Both the position numbers and the translations under genes were made by a program. From assembly GCF_036010665.1 (NCBI RefSeq), contig NZ_CP108581.1, forward strand, positions 193,501-257,500: a stretch of DNA of 64,000 bases, written 5' to 3'. This DNA comes from Microbispora sp. NBC_01189. Lineage in GTDB: Bacteria; Actinomycetota; Actinomycetes; Streptosporangiales; Streptosporangiaceae. The notes beneath the pieces are model-generated. The model was not told the origin of the DNA and did not search any database. It saw only the letters and a program-made list of their open reading frames with translations. Positions 50,139 to 59,787 of the stretch are shown here, piece by piece (the stretch's first letter is position 1; each line of letters opens with the position of its first letter).

Positions 50139-51236
50139 TCAGCGTGATCCGCTCAGTGATCCGTTGAGCGATCCGTTCAGGTAGCGCTCGGCCAGCTCGC
50201 AGCTGTCGCGCGTGTAGCCGGCGCCGAGCCGGGCGGCCCCGGCGGCGGCCGGGTGGGAGCCGATCCAGGCGACGAGGAGGAGGCGGCGGAACAGGATGAA
50301 CGTCCAGATCTCGGCCTCGTCCTCCTTCGGGAGGTCGAGCACGGTCCGGTAGCCGCGCACCCACGACTCCGCCATGTGCGGCACCTCGGGCCGGTGCTCG
50401 ATGAAGCTGACGGCGGCGGCGAGGTCGTACAGGTACCAGCCGAGGCCGCAGTCGTCGAAGTCGATGACGCCGACCTCCGCCTCGCCGTCCACCAGCAGGT
50501 TGGCCAGGCGGAGGTCGGCGTGGATGAGCCCGTACCGGTCCGGGCCCGTGCCGTAACGCCCCAGCCTGCGGCGCAGCTCGGCCTCCAGGCGGGTGAGCAC
50601 GGCGCGCGCCGCACGGTCGACCCCCACGCCGTCCTGCCATCTGCCCCAGCGGGGCGAGGGCCCGAAGGCGGCGTCGAGGTCCCAGTGGAAGCGGGTGAAG
50701 GAGGCCGGCCTCGCCCAGCCCCGGGCGTGCCGGTGCATGCGGGCGGTCAGCGCGCCCAGCCGCTCGAACTCCTCCACCAGCCGGTCCTCGGCCGGTTCGG
50801 CGCCGGGGAGGAACTCGAACATCACGCAGTGGCGGGGCTCGGCGCCCGGGTCCTCGACCGTGACGACACGGGACCCGTCGCGGGCCGGCAGCACGCGGGG
50901 CGTGACGACGCCCGCCTCCTCGCGCAACGCCTCCAGCCAGGCCAGCTCGCTGGCGATGGCGGCCGGCGACTGGTAGCCGAGCCGGTGGACCCGCAGGATC
51001 GCGCGCGTCGCGCCGCGCATGCCGCCGTCCGGCACGCCGTCCGTTCCGCCCTCTGCCCCGCCGTCCGGCACGCCGTCCGTCCCGCCGGTGTGCACGGTGA
51101 AGGTCGCGTTCTCCGACACGTTGAGCAACGTCACGGCGGCGTCCGGGGGCAGCCCGTACCGCTCAAGGGCACGGCGGGCGATCCCCTCGACGCGGGTGAG
51201 GACGTCTCCGCCGCCGGACAGGTCGTGGACCTGCAT
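50139..51236 (-). CDS. Phosphotransferase, APH/choline kinase-like
   Basis: A 365-residue APH-fold kinase. The substrate lobe begins RALERYGLPPDAAVTLLNVSENATF. The catalytic loop GLIHADLRLANLLVD is near 247, and GVIDFDDCGLGWYLYDLAAA near 268 holds the metal Asp, so the active site is intact. Two repeat-derived insertions are odd: a GGTDGVPDGG-type doublet near 50-72 (DNA repeat about 51015-51090), and NGSLNGSLSGSR at the end. Both look like recent tandem duplications. The AGGAG before the ATG is close. It diverges from nothing; the molybdopterin gene lies downstream. Confidence 0.85.
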   Translation of the reverse strand: MQVHDLSGGGDVLTRVEGIARRALERYGLPPDAAVTLLNVSENATFTVHTGGTDGVPDGGAEGGTDGVPDGGMRGATRAILRVHRLGYQSPAAIASELAWLEALREEAGVVTPRVLPARDGSRVVTVEDPGAEPRHCVMFEFLPGAEPAEDRLVEEFERLGALTARMHRHARGWARPASFTRFHWDLDAAFGPSPRWGRWQDGVGVDRAARAVLTRLEAELRRRLGRYGTGPDRYGLIHADLRLANLLVDGEAEVGVIDFDDCGLGWYLYDLAAAVSFIEHRPEVPHMAESWVRGYRTVLDLPKEDEAEIWTFILFRRLLLVAWIGSHPAAAGAARLGAGYTRDSCELAERYLNGSLNGSLSGSR

Positions 51237-51363
51237 GCGCGCTCCTAACGAATCATGTCGGCCGGTCGCCCCTCATCCTCCCCTGTGATCTCCGCTCTCT
51301 TGATCCGACCCCGGGATCCGGCCCCGGATCTCGCCGCGTGATCCGGCCCTGCCGTCTCGGGGC

Positions 51364-51394
51364 CCGGCCCCGGTGGGGTGAGTGCCGGGGCCGG
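51364..51394. terminator. Terminator hairpin after the small secreted protein gene
   Basis: CCGGCCCCGG (51364-51373) pairs with CCGGGGCCGG (51385-51394), with an 11-base loop. It lies just past the stop of the minus-strand gene at 51408. Confidence 0.7.
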
Positions 51395-51407
51395 ATCGCG
51401 TCTCAGC

Positions 51408-51662
51408 TCAGCGGTTGGTCCACAGATGCCAGAACCAGTCGCCCTCGGAGCAGGTGTAGTGCTCCCAGTGGCCGCGGTCGATCCCGCCCTGGCCCTCCGC
51501 CACACAGCGCGCGTGGCTCGTGAACCAGGTGCGGTACACGTCGTCTCCGGCCGGGCGTCCGGCGGCGGCGTGGGCGGCCGGCGCCGCGAGAACCGCCGGG
51601 GCCGCGAACAGGGCGGCGGTCACGAGCGCCGCGATCCCGGCGCGCTCCAGTGATCTGATCAA
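51408..51662 (-). CDS. Small secreted protein, TTG start
   Basis: An 84-residue exported protein. A Sec signal peptide (residues 1-33, ending PAAHAAA) leaves a mature protein of about 50 residues. That part contains two Cys (ARCVAEG and HYTCSEG), likely one disulfide, and aromatic clusters (HWEHY, DWFWHLW). The TTG at 51662 is supported by GAGG six bases upstream. Similar tiny Trp-rich secreted proteins occur in actinomycetes without known function. It stands alone between the phosphotransferase and rbsK. Confidence 0.65.
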   Translation of the reverse strand: MIRSLERAGIAALVTAALFAAPAVLAAPAAHAAAGRPAGDDVYRTWFTSHARCVAEGQGGIDRGHWEHYTCSEGDWFWHLWTNR

Positions 51663-51740
51663 CGGATACCTCTTCTCTGCGAAGCGATGACATAGAACAA
51701 CGCAGAGCTACCCGTCGATCACTCTCTGTATTCAGAGATT

Positions 51741-52637
51741 TTACGTTCGGTCCCGTACGAGCCGGTCGATCTCGGGCCGGTGCGGCATCGAGGTGCTGGC
51801 GCCCTCCCGCCGGACCGACAGCGCCGCCGCCGCCGAGGCGAAGCGCAGCGCATCCCCGGGGCCGAGCCCCTCGGTCCTGGCCACGGCGAGCGCGCCGGCG
51901 AAGGTGTCCCCCGCCGCCGTGGTGTCCACCGCCCGCACCGGGACGGCGGGCTCGTGGAGGCGGACGCCGTCGCGGGAGCCGTACAACGCGCCCCGGGCGC
52001 CGAGCGTCACGACGGCCTCGGGAACGCGTTCGAGCAGCGCCTCCAGCGCGTCGCGGGGGTCGTCGCGTCCGGTGAGGACCGCCGCCTCGTGCTCGTTCGG
52101 CACGACGACGCCGACCGCGTCCAGCAGTTCGGCGGGCAGCGGCACGGCAGGGGCGGGGGTGAGGAGCACCTCCACGCCGGTCACGGCGCCGGCCAGACGG
52201 GCGGCGGCGACCACGGCCTCCATCGGGAGCTCCAGTTGCAGGAGCAGGGCGCGGGACCGCCCGATCGTCTCCGCGTCCTCCGCCGAGGGGCCGGTGAGCG
52301 CGCCGTTGGCCCCCGGCACGACGATGATCGAGTTGTCGCCGCCGTCCTGCACGACGATGTGGGCGACACCGGACGGGCCGGGGACCGTCCGCACCCCGCT
52401 TGTGTCGACGCCCGCCCCGGTGAGCGCCGCGCGCAGCCCCGGTCCGAACGCGTCGTCGCCGACCGCCCCGAGGAACGCGACGCGCCCGCCCGCCCGCGCG
52501 GCGGCGATCGCCTGGTTGGCCCCCTTGCCTCCGGGGATCGTGCGGAAGGCCCGGCCCGTGATGGTCTCCCCCGGCTTGGGGGCCTGCGCCACGTACGCGA
52601 CCAGGTCCATGTTGGCGCTGCCGAACACCGAGATCAC
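51741..52637 (-). CDS. rbsK: Ribokinase (PfkB family)
   Basis: A 298-residue sugar kinase. The first PfkB signature GGKGANQAIAAARAGG near 42 and the catalytic second signature DTTAAGDTFAGALAVA near 243 (anion-hole GAGD-like AAGD with the catalytic Asp) are intact. VISVFGSANMDLV is the typical start. It should phosphorylate ribose to ribose-5-phosphate, although other pentoses are possible. Its GTG overlaps the stop of the LacI gene (GTGA, 52634-52637), so the regulator is read first and the kinase is translationally coupled. No ribose transporter is in the window. Confidence 0.9.
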   Translation of the reverse strand: MISVFGSANMDLVAYVAQAPKPGETITGRAFRTIPGGKGANQAIAAARAGGRVAFLGAVGDDAFGPGLRAALTGAGVDTSGVRTVPGPSGVAHIVVQDGGDNSIIVVPGANGALTGPSAEDAETIGRSRALLLQLELPMEAVVAAARLAGAVTGVEVLLTPAPAVPLPAELLDAVGVVVPNEHEAAVLTGRDDPRDALEALLERVPEAVVTLGARGALYGSRDGVRLHEPAVPVRAVDTTAAGDTFAGALAVARTEGLGPGDALRFASAAAALSVRREGASTSMPHRPEIDRLVRDRT

Positions 52638-53719
52638 GGCCGGTCTCCCCCGGCGAGCGCGAGCGCGCGGGCACTGGCGCGGGCGCGGGCGCGGGTGGCG
52701 AACGCGGTCACCGGCCCGCCTCCGGTCGAGCACCGGACCATCAGGCCCGGCTCCACGGTCACCACGCGCGGCGGCAGCGAACCGTCCCGCAGGCGGTCGA
52801 GCAGCAGCCTCGCGGCGGCCCTGCCGCGCTCGGCCCAGCCGAGCGAGACGCTGGTCAGCGACGGCCAGGCGACCGACGCGAGCTCGGTGTCGTCCATGCC
52901 GACCACGGCGACGTCGCCGGGGACGTCCCTGCCCTGCTCCCGCAGCACGTCGAGGGCGCCGAGCGCGATCAGATCGCTGGCGCACATCAGCGCGTCGAGA
53001 CCGGGAGCGCGCGCCAGCAGCGCCCGCGCGGCTCGCGCGCCGCGGTCGCGCGTGAAGTCGCCCACCTCGACCAGGCCCTCGTCGTACGGCAGGCCGAGCA
53101 GTTCCAGCGCCTCCCGGTAGGCGGCGGCGCGGGCCGCGCCGGGCGCCGTGCCGAGCGGGCCGTTGAGCAGGCCGATCCGCCGCCTTCCGAGGCTGTGCAG
53201 GTGGTCCATCGCGAGCAGGACGCCGGTCCGCGAGTCGCCCCGCACGTTGTCCACCGGCGTGCCCTCCGGCACCGGGCCGACGACGACCACGGGGACCCGC
53301 GCCGTGGTGACGGCCTCGATGTGCTCCGCCCCGACGCCGCGCAGCGGGCTGATGATGAGGCCGTCCACGTAGCGCTCCCGCAGCCCGCGCAGCACGCCCA
53401 GCTCGTCCTCCGGGTCGCCCTCGGTCGAGTGGAGCAGCAGGCGGTATCCGGCCGCCTTCAGCACGGCCTGGATCTCCCGCACCATCGCCACGTAGACGGG
53501 GTTGCCGATGTCGGACAGCGCGAAGGCGATCTGGTGGGTGCGGCGGTTGCGCAGCGAACGGGCCACCGAGTTGGGCACGTAGCCGAGTTCGTCGGCCGCG
53601 CGCATGACCCGGCGCACCGTGTCCTCGCGCGTCGGCAGCCCGTTGAGCACCCGGGACACCGAGGCGATCGACAGGCCGGCGCGTTGCGCGATCGTGGTGA
53701 TCGTGGGACCCTCGGTCAC
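52634..53719 (-). CDS. LacI family transcriptional regulator of rbsK
   Basis: A 361-residue repressor. The helix-turn-helix ITTIAQRAGLSIASVSRVLN is at residues 6-25, followed by a hinge helix (VARSLRNRRTH). The periplasmic-binding-like core includes IAFALSDIGNPVYVAMVREI and ALMCASDLIALGALDVLREQ. The last 25 residues are an Ala/Arg tail unusual for the family. GTG 53719 is selected because GAGG lies six bases upstream; a GTG at 53725 would be too close to it. Two operator-like sites upstream suggest autoregulation. It probably responds to ribose or a related sugar. Confidence 0.92.
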   Translation of the reverse strand: MTEGPTITTIAQRAGLSIASVSRVLNGLPTREDTVRRVMRAADELGYVPNSVARSLRNRRTHQIAFALSDIGNPVYVAMVREIQAVLKAAGYRLLLHSTEGDPEDELGVLRGLRERYVDGLIISPLRGVGAEHIEAVTTARVPVVVVGPVPEGTPVDNVRGDSRTGVLLAMDHLHSLGRRRIGLLNGPLGTAPGAARAAAYREALELLGLPYDEGLVEVGDFTRDRGARAARALLARAPGLDALMCASDLIALGALDVLREQGRDVPGDVAVVGMDDTELASVAWPSLTSVSLGWAERGRAAARLLLDRLRDGSLPPRVVTVEPGLMVRCSTGGGPVTAFATRARARASARALALAGGDRP

Positions 53720-53779
53720 GGCCACCTCACTCTGGGGAGACTCTCGTGTACTCGTCCACGCGTGGCAGCACGCGGGAGC

Positions 53780-53793
53780 TGTAAACGTTTTCA
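53780..53793. promoter_or_regulatory. LacI-type operator 1
   Basis: TGTAAACGTTTTCA is symmetric about the central CG at 12 of 14 positions, the form of LacI-family operators. It lies about 60 bases upstream of the LacI start at 53719. Confidence 0.6.
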
Positions 53794-53848
53794 GCATGGA
53801 CGGCCCTTATCAAAGCGACGGCCACCAGCAGCGTCAAGTAAGCGAGAC

Positions 53849-53862
53849 GGAAAACGTCTAGA
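53849..53862. promoter_or_regulatory. LacI-type operator 2 (weaker)
   Basis: GGAAAACGTCTAGA shares the core GAAAACGT with the first site (read on the other strand). It starts 69 bases further from the LacI gene. It could permit loop formation or act on the divergent gene at 53931. Confidence 0.45.
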
Positions 53863-53916
53863 TCACCAAGCCGCAACAAGCCGCGCGTTGGTTCTGCTCT
53901 TAGACCGGTTTCGCCC

Positions 53917-53922
53917 TAGAAT
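53917..53922 (+). promoter_or_regulatory. -10 box (TAGAAT) of the CbiX-like gene, leaderless layout
   Basis: TAGAAT is a strong -10 match and ends eight bases before GTG 53931. No Shine-Dalgarno is present. Confidence 0.5.
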
Positions 53923-53930
53923 CCGCCGAT

Positions 53931-54806
53931 GTGAACGAAGGTCACGAGGACCCGCCCAAGCTCCCCACCCGGGAGCGATCCTCCCGGCCCGGGACCGGTC
54001 GCCACCGACGTCCGCTGCCGGCCGACCTGCCGGCCGACGCGCCCGCCCTGGTCCTGGCCGTGCCGGGCAGGGCCGGAGATCCGGCGGGCCAGGGCGCGGA
54101 CGTGGCCGCCGAGGTCGCCTCCATCGTCCGGATCGACAACCCGCAACTCGACCTTCGCATCGTCTCGCTGGCCGACGGCGGCACCGACCTGACCAAGGAG
54201 TTCGCCGACATCGCGGCCAAGAGGCCGGCCGGCGGGCCGGCGGCGGTGGTGGTGCCGCTCGTCACCGGACCCCATCCCCGCGTCCGGCGCGCCGTACGGG
54301 ACGCCGTGACGCAGAGCGGGGCGGCGGTGCGGATCACCGAGCCGCTCGGCCCGCATCCGCTGCTGGCCGAGGCCCTGCACGTGCGGCTGTCCGAGGCGGG
54401 CCTGGCCCGCGCCGACCGCATGCGGCTGTTCAACGTCTCCTCGCCCGTCGACGGGATCATCGTCGCGACCGCCGGGGGCGACGAGGCCGCCCGCGGGGCC
54501 GACGCGACGGCCGTCCTGCTGGCCGCCCGTCTGACGCTTCCCGTCGTCCCCGCCGCGCTGGACGGCGTGCCGACGGTGCGCGACGCCGCCGAGCGGCTCC
54601 GCAAGATCGGGGCCAACCGCCTCGCCATGGTGCCGTACGTCATCGGTCCCGAGGCGGACCGCGAGCGGATCACGACGGTGGCCGAGGAGATCGGCGCCGG
54701 CTGCGCCGAGCCCCTCGGCGCCCACGAGTCGGTGGCCCGCATGGTCTGCGTCCGGTACGGCGCCGCCTTCGGCGGTTTCGACGGCTTCGACGACCTGTCG
54801 GACTGA
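53931..54806 (+). CDS. Sirohydrochlorin chelatase-like (CbiX/SirB) protein
   Basis: A 291-residue protein with two CbiX-type halves: ALVLAVPGRAGDPAGQGADVA near 39 and VDGIIVATAGGDEAARGADATAV near 172, each the start of a chelatase domain. Metal-binding His residues usual in CbiX are few here. Position 2 of the first domain has V-P-G-R where HG-S-R is usual, so chelation is doubtful. The first 35 residues are a disordered basic extension. It may be a non-catalytic or divergent chelatase. It stands alone, and no sulfite reductase gene is adjacent. A TAGAAT box lies just before the GTG. Confidence 0.65.
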   Translation: MNEGHEDPPKLPTRERSSRPGTGRHRRPLPADLPADAPALVLAVPGRAGDPAGQGADVAAEVASIVRIDNPQLDLRIVSLADGGTDLTKEFADIAAKRPAGGPAAVVVPLVTGPHPRVRRAVRDAVTQSGAAVRITEPLGPHPLLAEALHVRLSEAGLARADRMRLFNVSSPVDGIIVATAGGDEAARGADATAVLLAARLTLPVVPAALDGVPTVRDAAERLRKIGANRLAMVPYVIGPEADRERITTVAEEIGAGCAEPLGAHESVARMVCVRYGAAFGGFDGFDDLSD

Positions 54807-54857
54807 CCTCCTGGTTCGTCCGGCGGGTCAGGTCAGGCCAGGTCAGGGCGGGGCAGG

Positions 54858-55220
54858 TCAGGGGATCGGGCGGCGGCCGGGGAAGCCGAGGTCGCTGCGG
54901 TGATACCAGCCGAGGGCCGGCTCCCCCTCCAGCCAGCACAGCCGCACGGACACGCCGCCAAGCACGGCGGGGAAGTCGACGAGCAACGGGGCGACGCCCT
55001 TGATCTCGATCTCCTCGGCGTCGAACCAGCTCAGGATCTCGTCCATCCGCGCCTCCAGGCCCTTGGCCTCGGCGAGGCCGCCCAGGGCGGAGGCCCCCGC
55101 CTGCCGCAGGTCGAGGGTGAGCTCCGCGAGGTCGGCGCGGACGGCGACGAACGCGCGGGCGTGCTCCAGCACCTCCGGCATCAGCGACCCGGCCTCGTCC
55201 AGCGTGAAGATCCTCGCCAC
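54858..55220 (-). CDS. DUF2203 family protein
   Basis: A 120-residue soluble protein. It begins VARIFTLDEAGSLMPEVLEH (the DUF2203 pattern FTLxEAxxLLP) and has a helical middle. It closes with the conserved EIKGVAPLLVDFPAVLGGVSVRLCWLEGE near 73-101 and GWYHRSDLGFPGRRP. This matches the family closely in length and end motif. Function unknown in all members I know. GTG 55220 has a TAGCGT box seven bases upstream and no ribosome site, so it is probably leaderless. Confidence 0.85.
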   Translation of the reverse strand: MARIFTLDEAGSLMPEVLEHARAFVAVRADLAELTLDLRQAGASALGGLAEAKGLEARMDEILSWFDAEEIEIKGVAPLLVDFPAVLGGVSVRLCWLEGEPALGWYHRSDLGFPGRRPIP

Positions 55221-55227
55221 GCTCCGG

Positions 55228-55233
55228 ACGCTA
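55228..55233 (-). promoter_or_regulatory. -10 box (TAGCGT) of the DUF2203 gene, leaderless layout
   Basis: TAGCGT on the minus strand ends seven bases before GTG 55220. It lies between that gene and the VOC remnant. Confidence 0.5.
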
Positions 55234-55254
55234 CCGCATCGGCCCGCCGGAAGG

Positions 55255-55433
55255 TCACAGGCGGCGGCGCGGCAGGCAGAACTCGTCGCCCTCCGGGCCG
55301 CCGAGCACGTGCCACCCCTCCTCACCGGTCTGGCCCACATCGGCCCGTGCGGCGCCGGGCTTCAGCGGGCGGTCGAGCTCGTCCCTCCTGGTCGCGGTCG
55401 GCGGGGTCGACGTCGTCGGCCTCTGGAGAGAAC
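55255..55433 (-). pseudogene. Remnant of a VOC-family (glyoxalase-like) protein
   Basis: The minus strand encodes ADVGQTGEEGWHVLGGPEGD followed by EFCLPRRRL and a stop (55255). This is the C-terminal end of a VOC protein, in which a Glu metal ligand lies in the DPEGNEF-like motif. A DVDPADRDQE segment just upstream is in another frame, so a frameshift separates the parts. The N-terminal two thirds are gone, replaced by the end of gdhA. No start codon or ribosome site is suitable. I read it as a decayed gene fragment. Confidence 0.65.
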
Positions 55434-56813
<1,380 letters not shown>

Positions 56814-56850
56814 TCACTTTAGCGATGTCAAAGTTGTGAGAAAGACCGTC

Positions 56851-57849
56851 TCAACTGCCGGGACGGACGACGGCCCGCCAGACGTCGATGACCAGGACCG
56901 GCCGCATGCCGACCGACTCGTACAGACCGAGCGCCGGGGTGACGTTGTTGGAGTCGACGTGCAGGATCGTCCCCACCCGTCCCCGCCGCTCGTCGGCCGC
57001 GAAGGCCCTGGTGAGCAGCAGCTTCCCGAGGCCGCGGCCGCGGAAGCCGGGCCGCACCGCGAGCGTGCGGACATAGCCGCAGTTCTCGTCGGACACGAAG
57101 TGGTCGGTCCCGAGCAGCATCGCCGCCGGTTCGCCGTGGACACGGGCCAGCAGAAGCTGCCCCCAGTCGTTCGCGCTGGACGACTCCATCTCGGCGGTCC
57201 ACTCCTCGAACGTCTTCGGCACGAACCCGAAGTGCTCGGCGAAGCCCTCCTGCTGAACCCGGTGGGCCGCCCGGAGCACCCGCTCGTGGCCGTCGTGCCC
57301 GGGAGAGCCGGCCTCGACCTCGACCCCGGGCACGAAGACCGGCCGTACGCCGGAGTGGTCGGTCCGCATGCGGTGGAAGCTGGTGGCAGGGGCGAAGCCG
57401 CGCCGCTCGGCGGCCTCGCGCATGGGCTTGTCCTGCGCGTAGAGGCTGATGTCCACCACCGCGTGGTCGTGCCCCGCCTCGCGGGCGAGATCGGCGGCCC
57501 GGCCGAGCACCATGTCCCACAGCAGGGCGGCCGCGCCGGGCTCCCGCGCCTGCACGTCGATGTCGACGTTCTCGCTAACGCCGTTGCGCCTGGCGTAGCC
57601 CCAGCCGACGAGCCGCCCGTCCAAGCGGACCAGCCAGCTGTCGTGGTCCAGGTCGAGCTCCTTCAGGGTGTCGGCGATGTCATCGAACGTCCAGTCGGGC
57701 CCGCCGGTCACCTCGATGTCGTGCTCGGCGACCAGTTCGTGCACGGTCGCCGCGTCGGCGACCACCGGCCGCCGGATTTCGTAGTCGTTCACATCGCATT
57801 TGTACGTGTCGTGACTTGTGAGGGACTTGCCGGAGCCTTGTGTCGTCAT
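56851..57849 (-). CDS. Double GNAT-domain N-acetyltransferase
   Basis: A 332-residue protein with two tandem GNAT folds. The first (residues 20-165) has DSWLVRLDGRLVGWGYARRN, AREPGAAALLWDMVLGRA and the C-terminal strand pattern DISLYAQDK, but its P-loop is degenerate. The second (190-330) has CGYVRTLAVRPGFRGRGLGK, a complete R/Q-x-x-G-x-G/A acetyl-CoA loop, and TILHVDSNNVTPALGLYESV. The second domain is therefore probably the active one. This layout is found in mycothiol synthase-like and Eis-like proteins. The substrate is unknown. ATG 57849 is the better start; GGGAA lies upstream. Confidence 0.85.
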   Translation of the reverse strand: MTTQGSGKSLTSHDTYKCDVNDYEIRRPVVADAATVHELVAEHDIEVTGGPDWTFDDIADTLKELDLDHDSWLVRLDGRLVGWGYARRNGVSENVDIDVQAREPGAAALLWDMVLGRAADLAREAGHDHAVVDISLYAQDKPMREAAERRGFAPATSFHRMRTDHSGVRPVFVPGVEVEAGSPGHDGHERVLRAAHRVQQEGFAEHFGFVPKTFEEWTAEMESSSANDWGQLLLARVHGEPAAMLLGTDHFVSDENCGYVRTLAVRPGFRGRGLGKLLLTRAFAADERRGRVGTILHVDSNNVTPALGLYESVGMRPVLVIDVWRAVVRPGS

Positions 57850-58060
57850 GAAAGTTTCCCGCGCCCCGGGCGTCACGCGGGCGAGGCGCCCATCGTAGGC
57901 GCTGATCAGAGAGGGCGATACCGAAAGGCGTCCGCGTCACGGTTGATCCGGACGCGAGGGTCTGGATTCCATGGTCCCGCAGCGACAGGCGGTCGCGGGC
58001 AGTCGCACGCGGCCGCGGGGTTCACAAGCCGCACGGCGGCCCGCCGTCCCGGGAGCATCG

Positions 58061-59623
58061 ATGTCCAAGCACCTCACCGCGAGTCTCACCGCGAGTCTCA
58101 CCCCGAGTCTCGCGGCGCGTCTCAGAGCCCGTCCCGCCGTGGCGCTCGCGACCGCCGTCGCCGCGGCCGCCGCCGGGGCCGCGTTCGCCACGGCCCGCCC
58201 GACGGCGGCGGTGGCCGCGACCGGCGGGTTCGACTTCGCGCGGGCCCAGGTCGCCGCCACGGGCCTGCAGACGCCCTGGGGGCTGACCTTCCTCCCGGAC
58301 GGCAGCGCTCTCGTCTCCGAACGCGACACGGCGAACATCATGCAAGTGAGTCCCGGTTCGTCGCCCGTACGGGTGGCGACCATCCCGAACGTGTCGCCCG
58401 GCGGAGAGGCCGGCCTGCTCGGCATCGCGGTCTCCCCCACCTACGCCCAGGACCAGTGGGTCTACGCCTACTTCACCAGCGCGTCCGACAACCGGCTGGT
58501 CAGGTTCAGGCTGAGCGCTCCGCAGACCCAGCAGGTGATCCTCTCCGGCGTGCCCAAGGCGCAGTTCCACGACGGCGGGCGGATCGCGTTCGGCCCCGAC
58601 GGCATGCTGTACCTCTCCACAGGCGACGCCGGCACCTCCGCCAACGCGCAGGACCTGAACAGCCTGGGTGGCAAGATCCTGCGGATGCGGCCCGACGGCA
58701 CCGTGCCGCCGGACAACCCGTACGGCTCGCGCGTGTACAGCTACGGCCACCGCAACGTCCAGGGGCTCGCCTGGGACGAGGGCGGCCGGATGTACGCCAG
58801 CGAGTTCGGCCAGAACACCTGGGACGAGCTCAACTACATCGTCCCCGGCGGCAACTACGGCTGGCCGACCTGCGAGGGCGTGTGCACCGACTCGCGCTTC
58901 CGCAACCCCATCGTCACCTGGAGCACGTCCGAGTCCTCGCCCAGCGGCCTGGCGTACGCGAACGGCACGCTCTTCGCCGGGGCGCTGGCCGGGAAGCGGC
59001 TGTGGACGGTGCCGGTCAGCGGCGGCAGCAGGACCGGCACCCCGGTGGCCGAGTTCCAGGGCACGTACGGCCGGCTGCGCGCCGTGGCCGTCGGGCCGGA
59101 CGGCTGGCTCTGGGTCGGCACGAGCAACCGCGACGGCAGGGGGACCCCCGCCGCCAGCGACGACCGGATCCTCCGCGTCCCGCCGGCCGGCGGCTCGTCG
59201 CCCAGCCCCTCGCCCAGTGCCTCGCCCAGCCCGTCGGCCACGCCCTCGCGCAGCCCCTCGGCGTCGCCGAGCCCTTCTGTGAGCCCCTCCGCGAGCCCGT
59301 CGCCGTCGGCCGGCCCCCGCGCGTGCTCCGCGGCGTACCGGATCGTGAACCAGTGGCAGGGCGGCTTCCAGGGCGAGCTCGCGGTGCGCAACTCCGGGAC
59401 GGCGGCCATCACCTCGTGGACCGTCACCTTCGCCTTCCCCGACGGCCAGCGCGTCACGCAGTCCTGGAGCGGCCGCTTCACCCAGTCGGGCGCCACGGTG
59501 ACCGTCGCGAACGAGACGTACAACGGCGCGCTGGCCCCGAACGCCTCGACGACGGCCGGATTCAACGCGAGCTGGTCCGGGGCCAACCGGGTCCCGTCCC
59601 CGATCAGCTGCACCGCCGCGTGA
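58061..59623 (+). CDS. Secreted PQQ-dependent sugar dehydrogenase with C-terminal CBM2
   Basis: A 520-residue exported protein. The N-terminus contains an SLTASLTPSLAA repeat and a signal-type hydrophobic stretch (VALATAVAAAAAGAAFATA). A six-bladed glucose/sorbosone dehydrogenase domain (about 60-365) follows: LQTPWGLTFLPDGSALVSER, GEAGLLGIAVSP, QFHDGGRIAFGPDGMLYLSTG, YSYGHRNVQGLAWDEGG. Then come a Ser-Pro linker (nt about 59190-59310) and a 100-residue carbohydrate-binding module of family 2 (CSAAYRIVNQWQGGFQGELAV, TWNxxF-like). It probably oxidises sugars at cellulose or chitin surfaces, using PQQ made or scavenged elsewhere. ATG 58061 has GGGAG upstream. Confidence 0.9.
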   Translation: MSKHLTASLTASLTPSLAARLRARPAVALATAVAAAAAGAAFATARPTAAVAATGGFDFARAQVAATGLQTPWGLTFLPDGSALVSERDTANIMQVSPGSSPVRVATIPNVSPGGEAGLLGIAVSPTYAQDQWVYAYFTSASDNRLVRFRLSAPQTQQVILSGVPKAQFHDGGRIAFGPDGMLYLSTGDAGTSANAQDLNSLGGKILRMRPDGTVPPDNPYGSRVYSYGHRNVQGLAWDEGGRMYASEFGQNTWDELNYIVPGGNYGWPTCEGVCTDSRFRNPIVTWSTSESSPSGLAYANGTLFAGALAGKRLWTVPVSGGSRTGTPVAEFQGTYGRLRAVAVGPDGWLWVGTSNRDGRGTPAASDDRILRVPPAGGSSPSPSPSASPSPSATPSRSPSASPSPSVSPSASPSPSAGPRACSAAYRIVNQWQGGFQGELAVRNSGTAAITSWTVTFAFPDGQRVTQSWSGRFTQSGATVTVANETYNGALAPNASTTAGFNASWSGANRVPSPISCTAA

Positions 59624-59787
59624 CCCGGCACGCTTATCGGTCCTACTAATAATCGAATAAAAGCCTGACCTGTATATGAATCTCATTGTTCGGCGATGTG
59701 AACGGCCCCTCCCCCCGCTACTGTGGGCTGGCCCTGAACGATCAAGGGCGCGCTCCCCAGTTTCCGGGCACCGAGGACAACTCAAAC

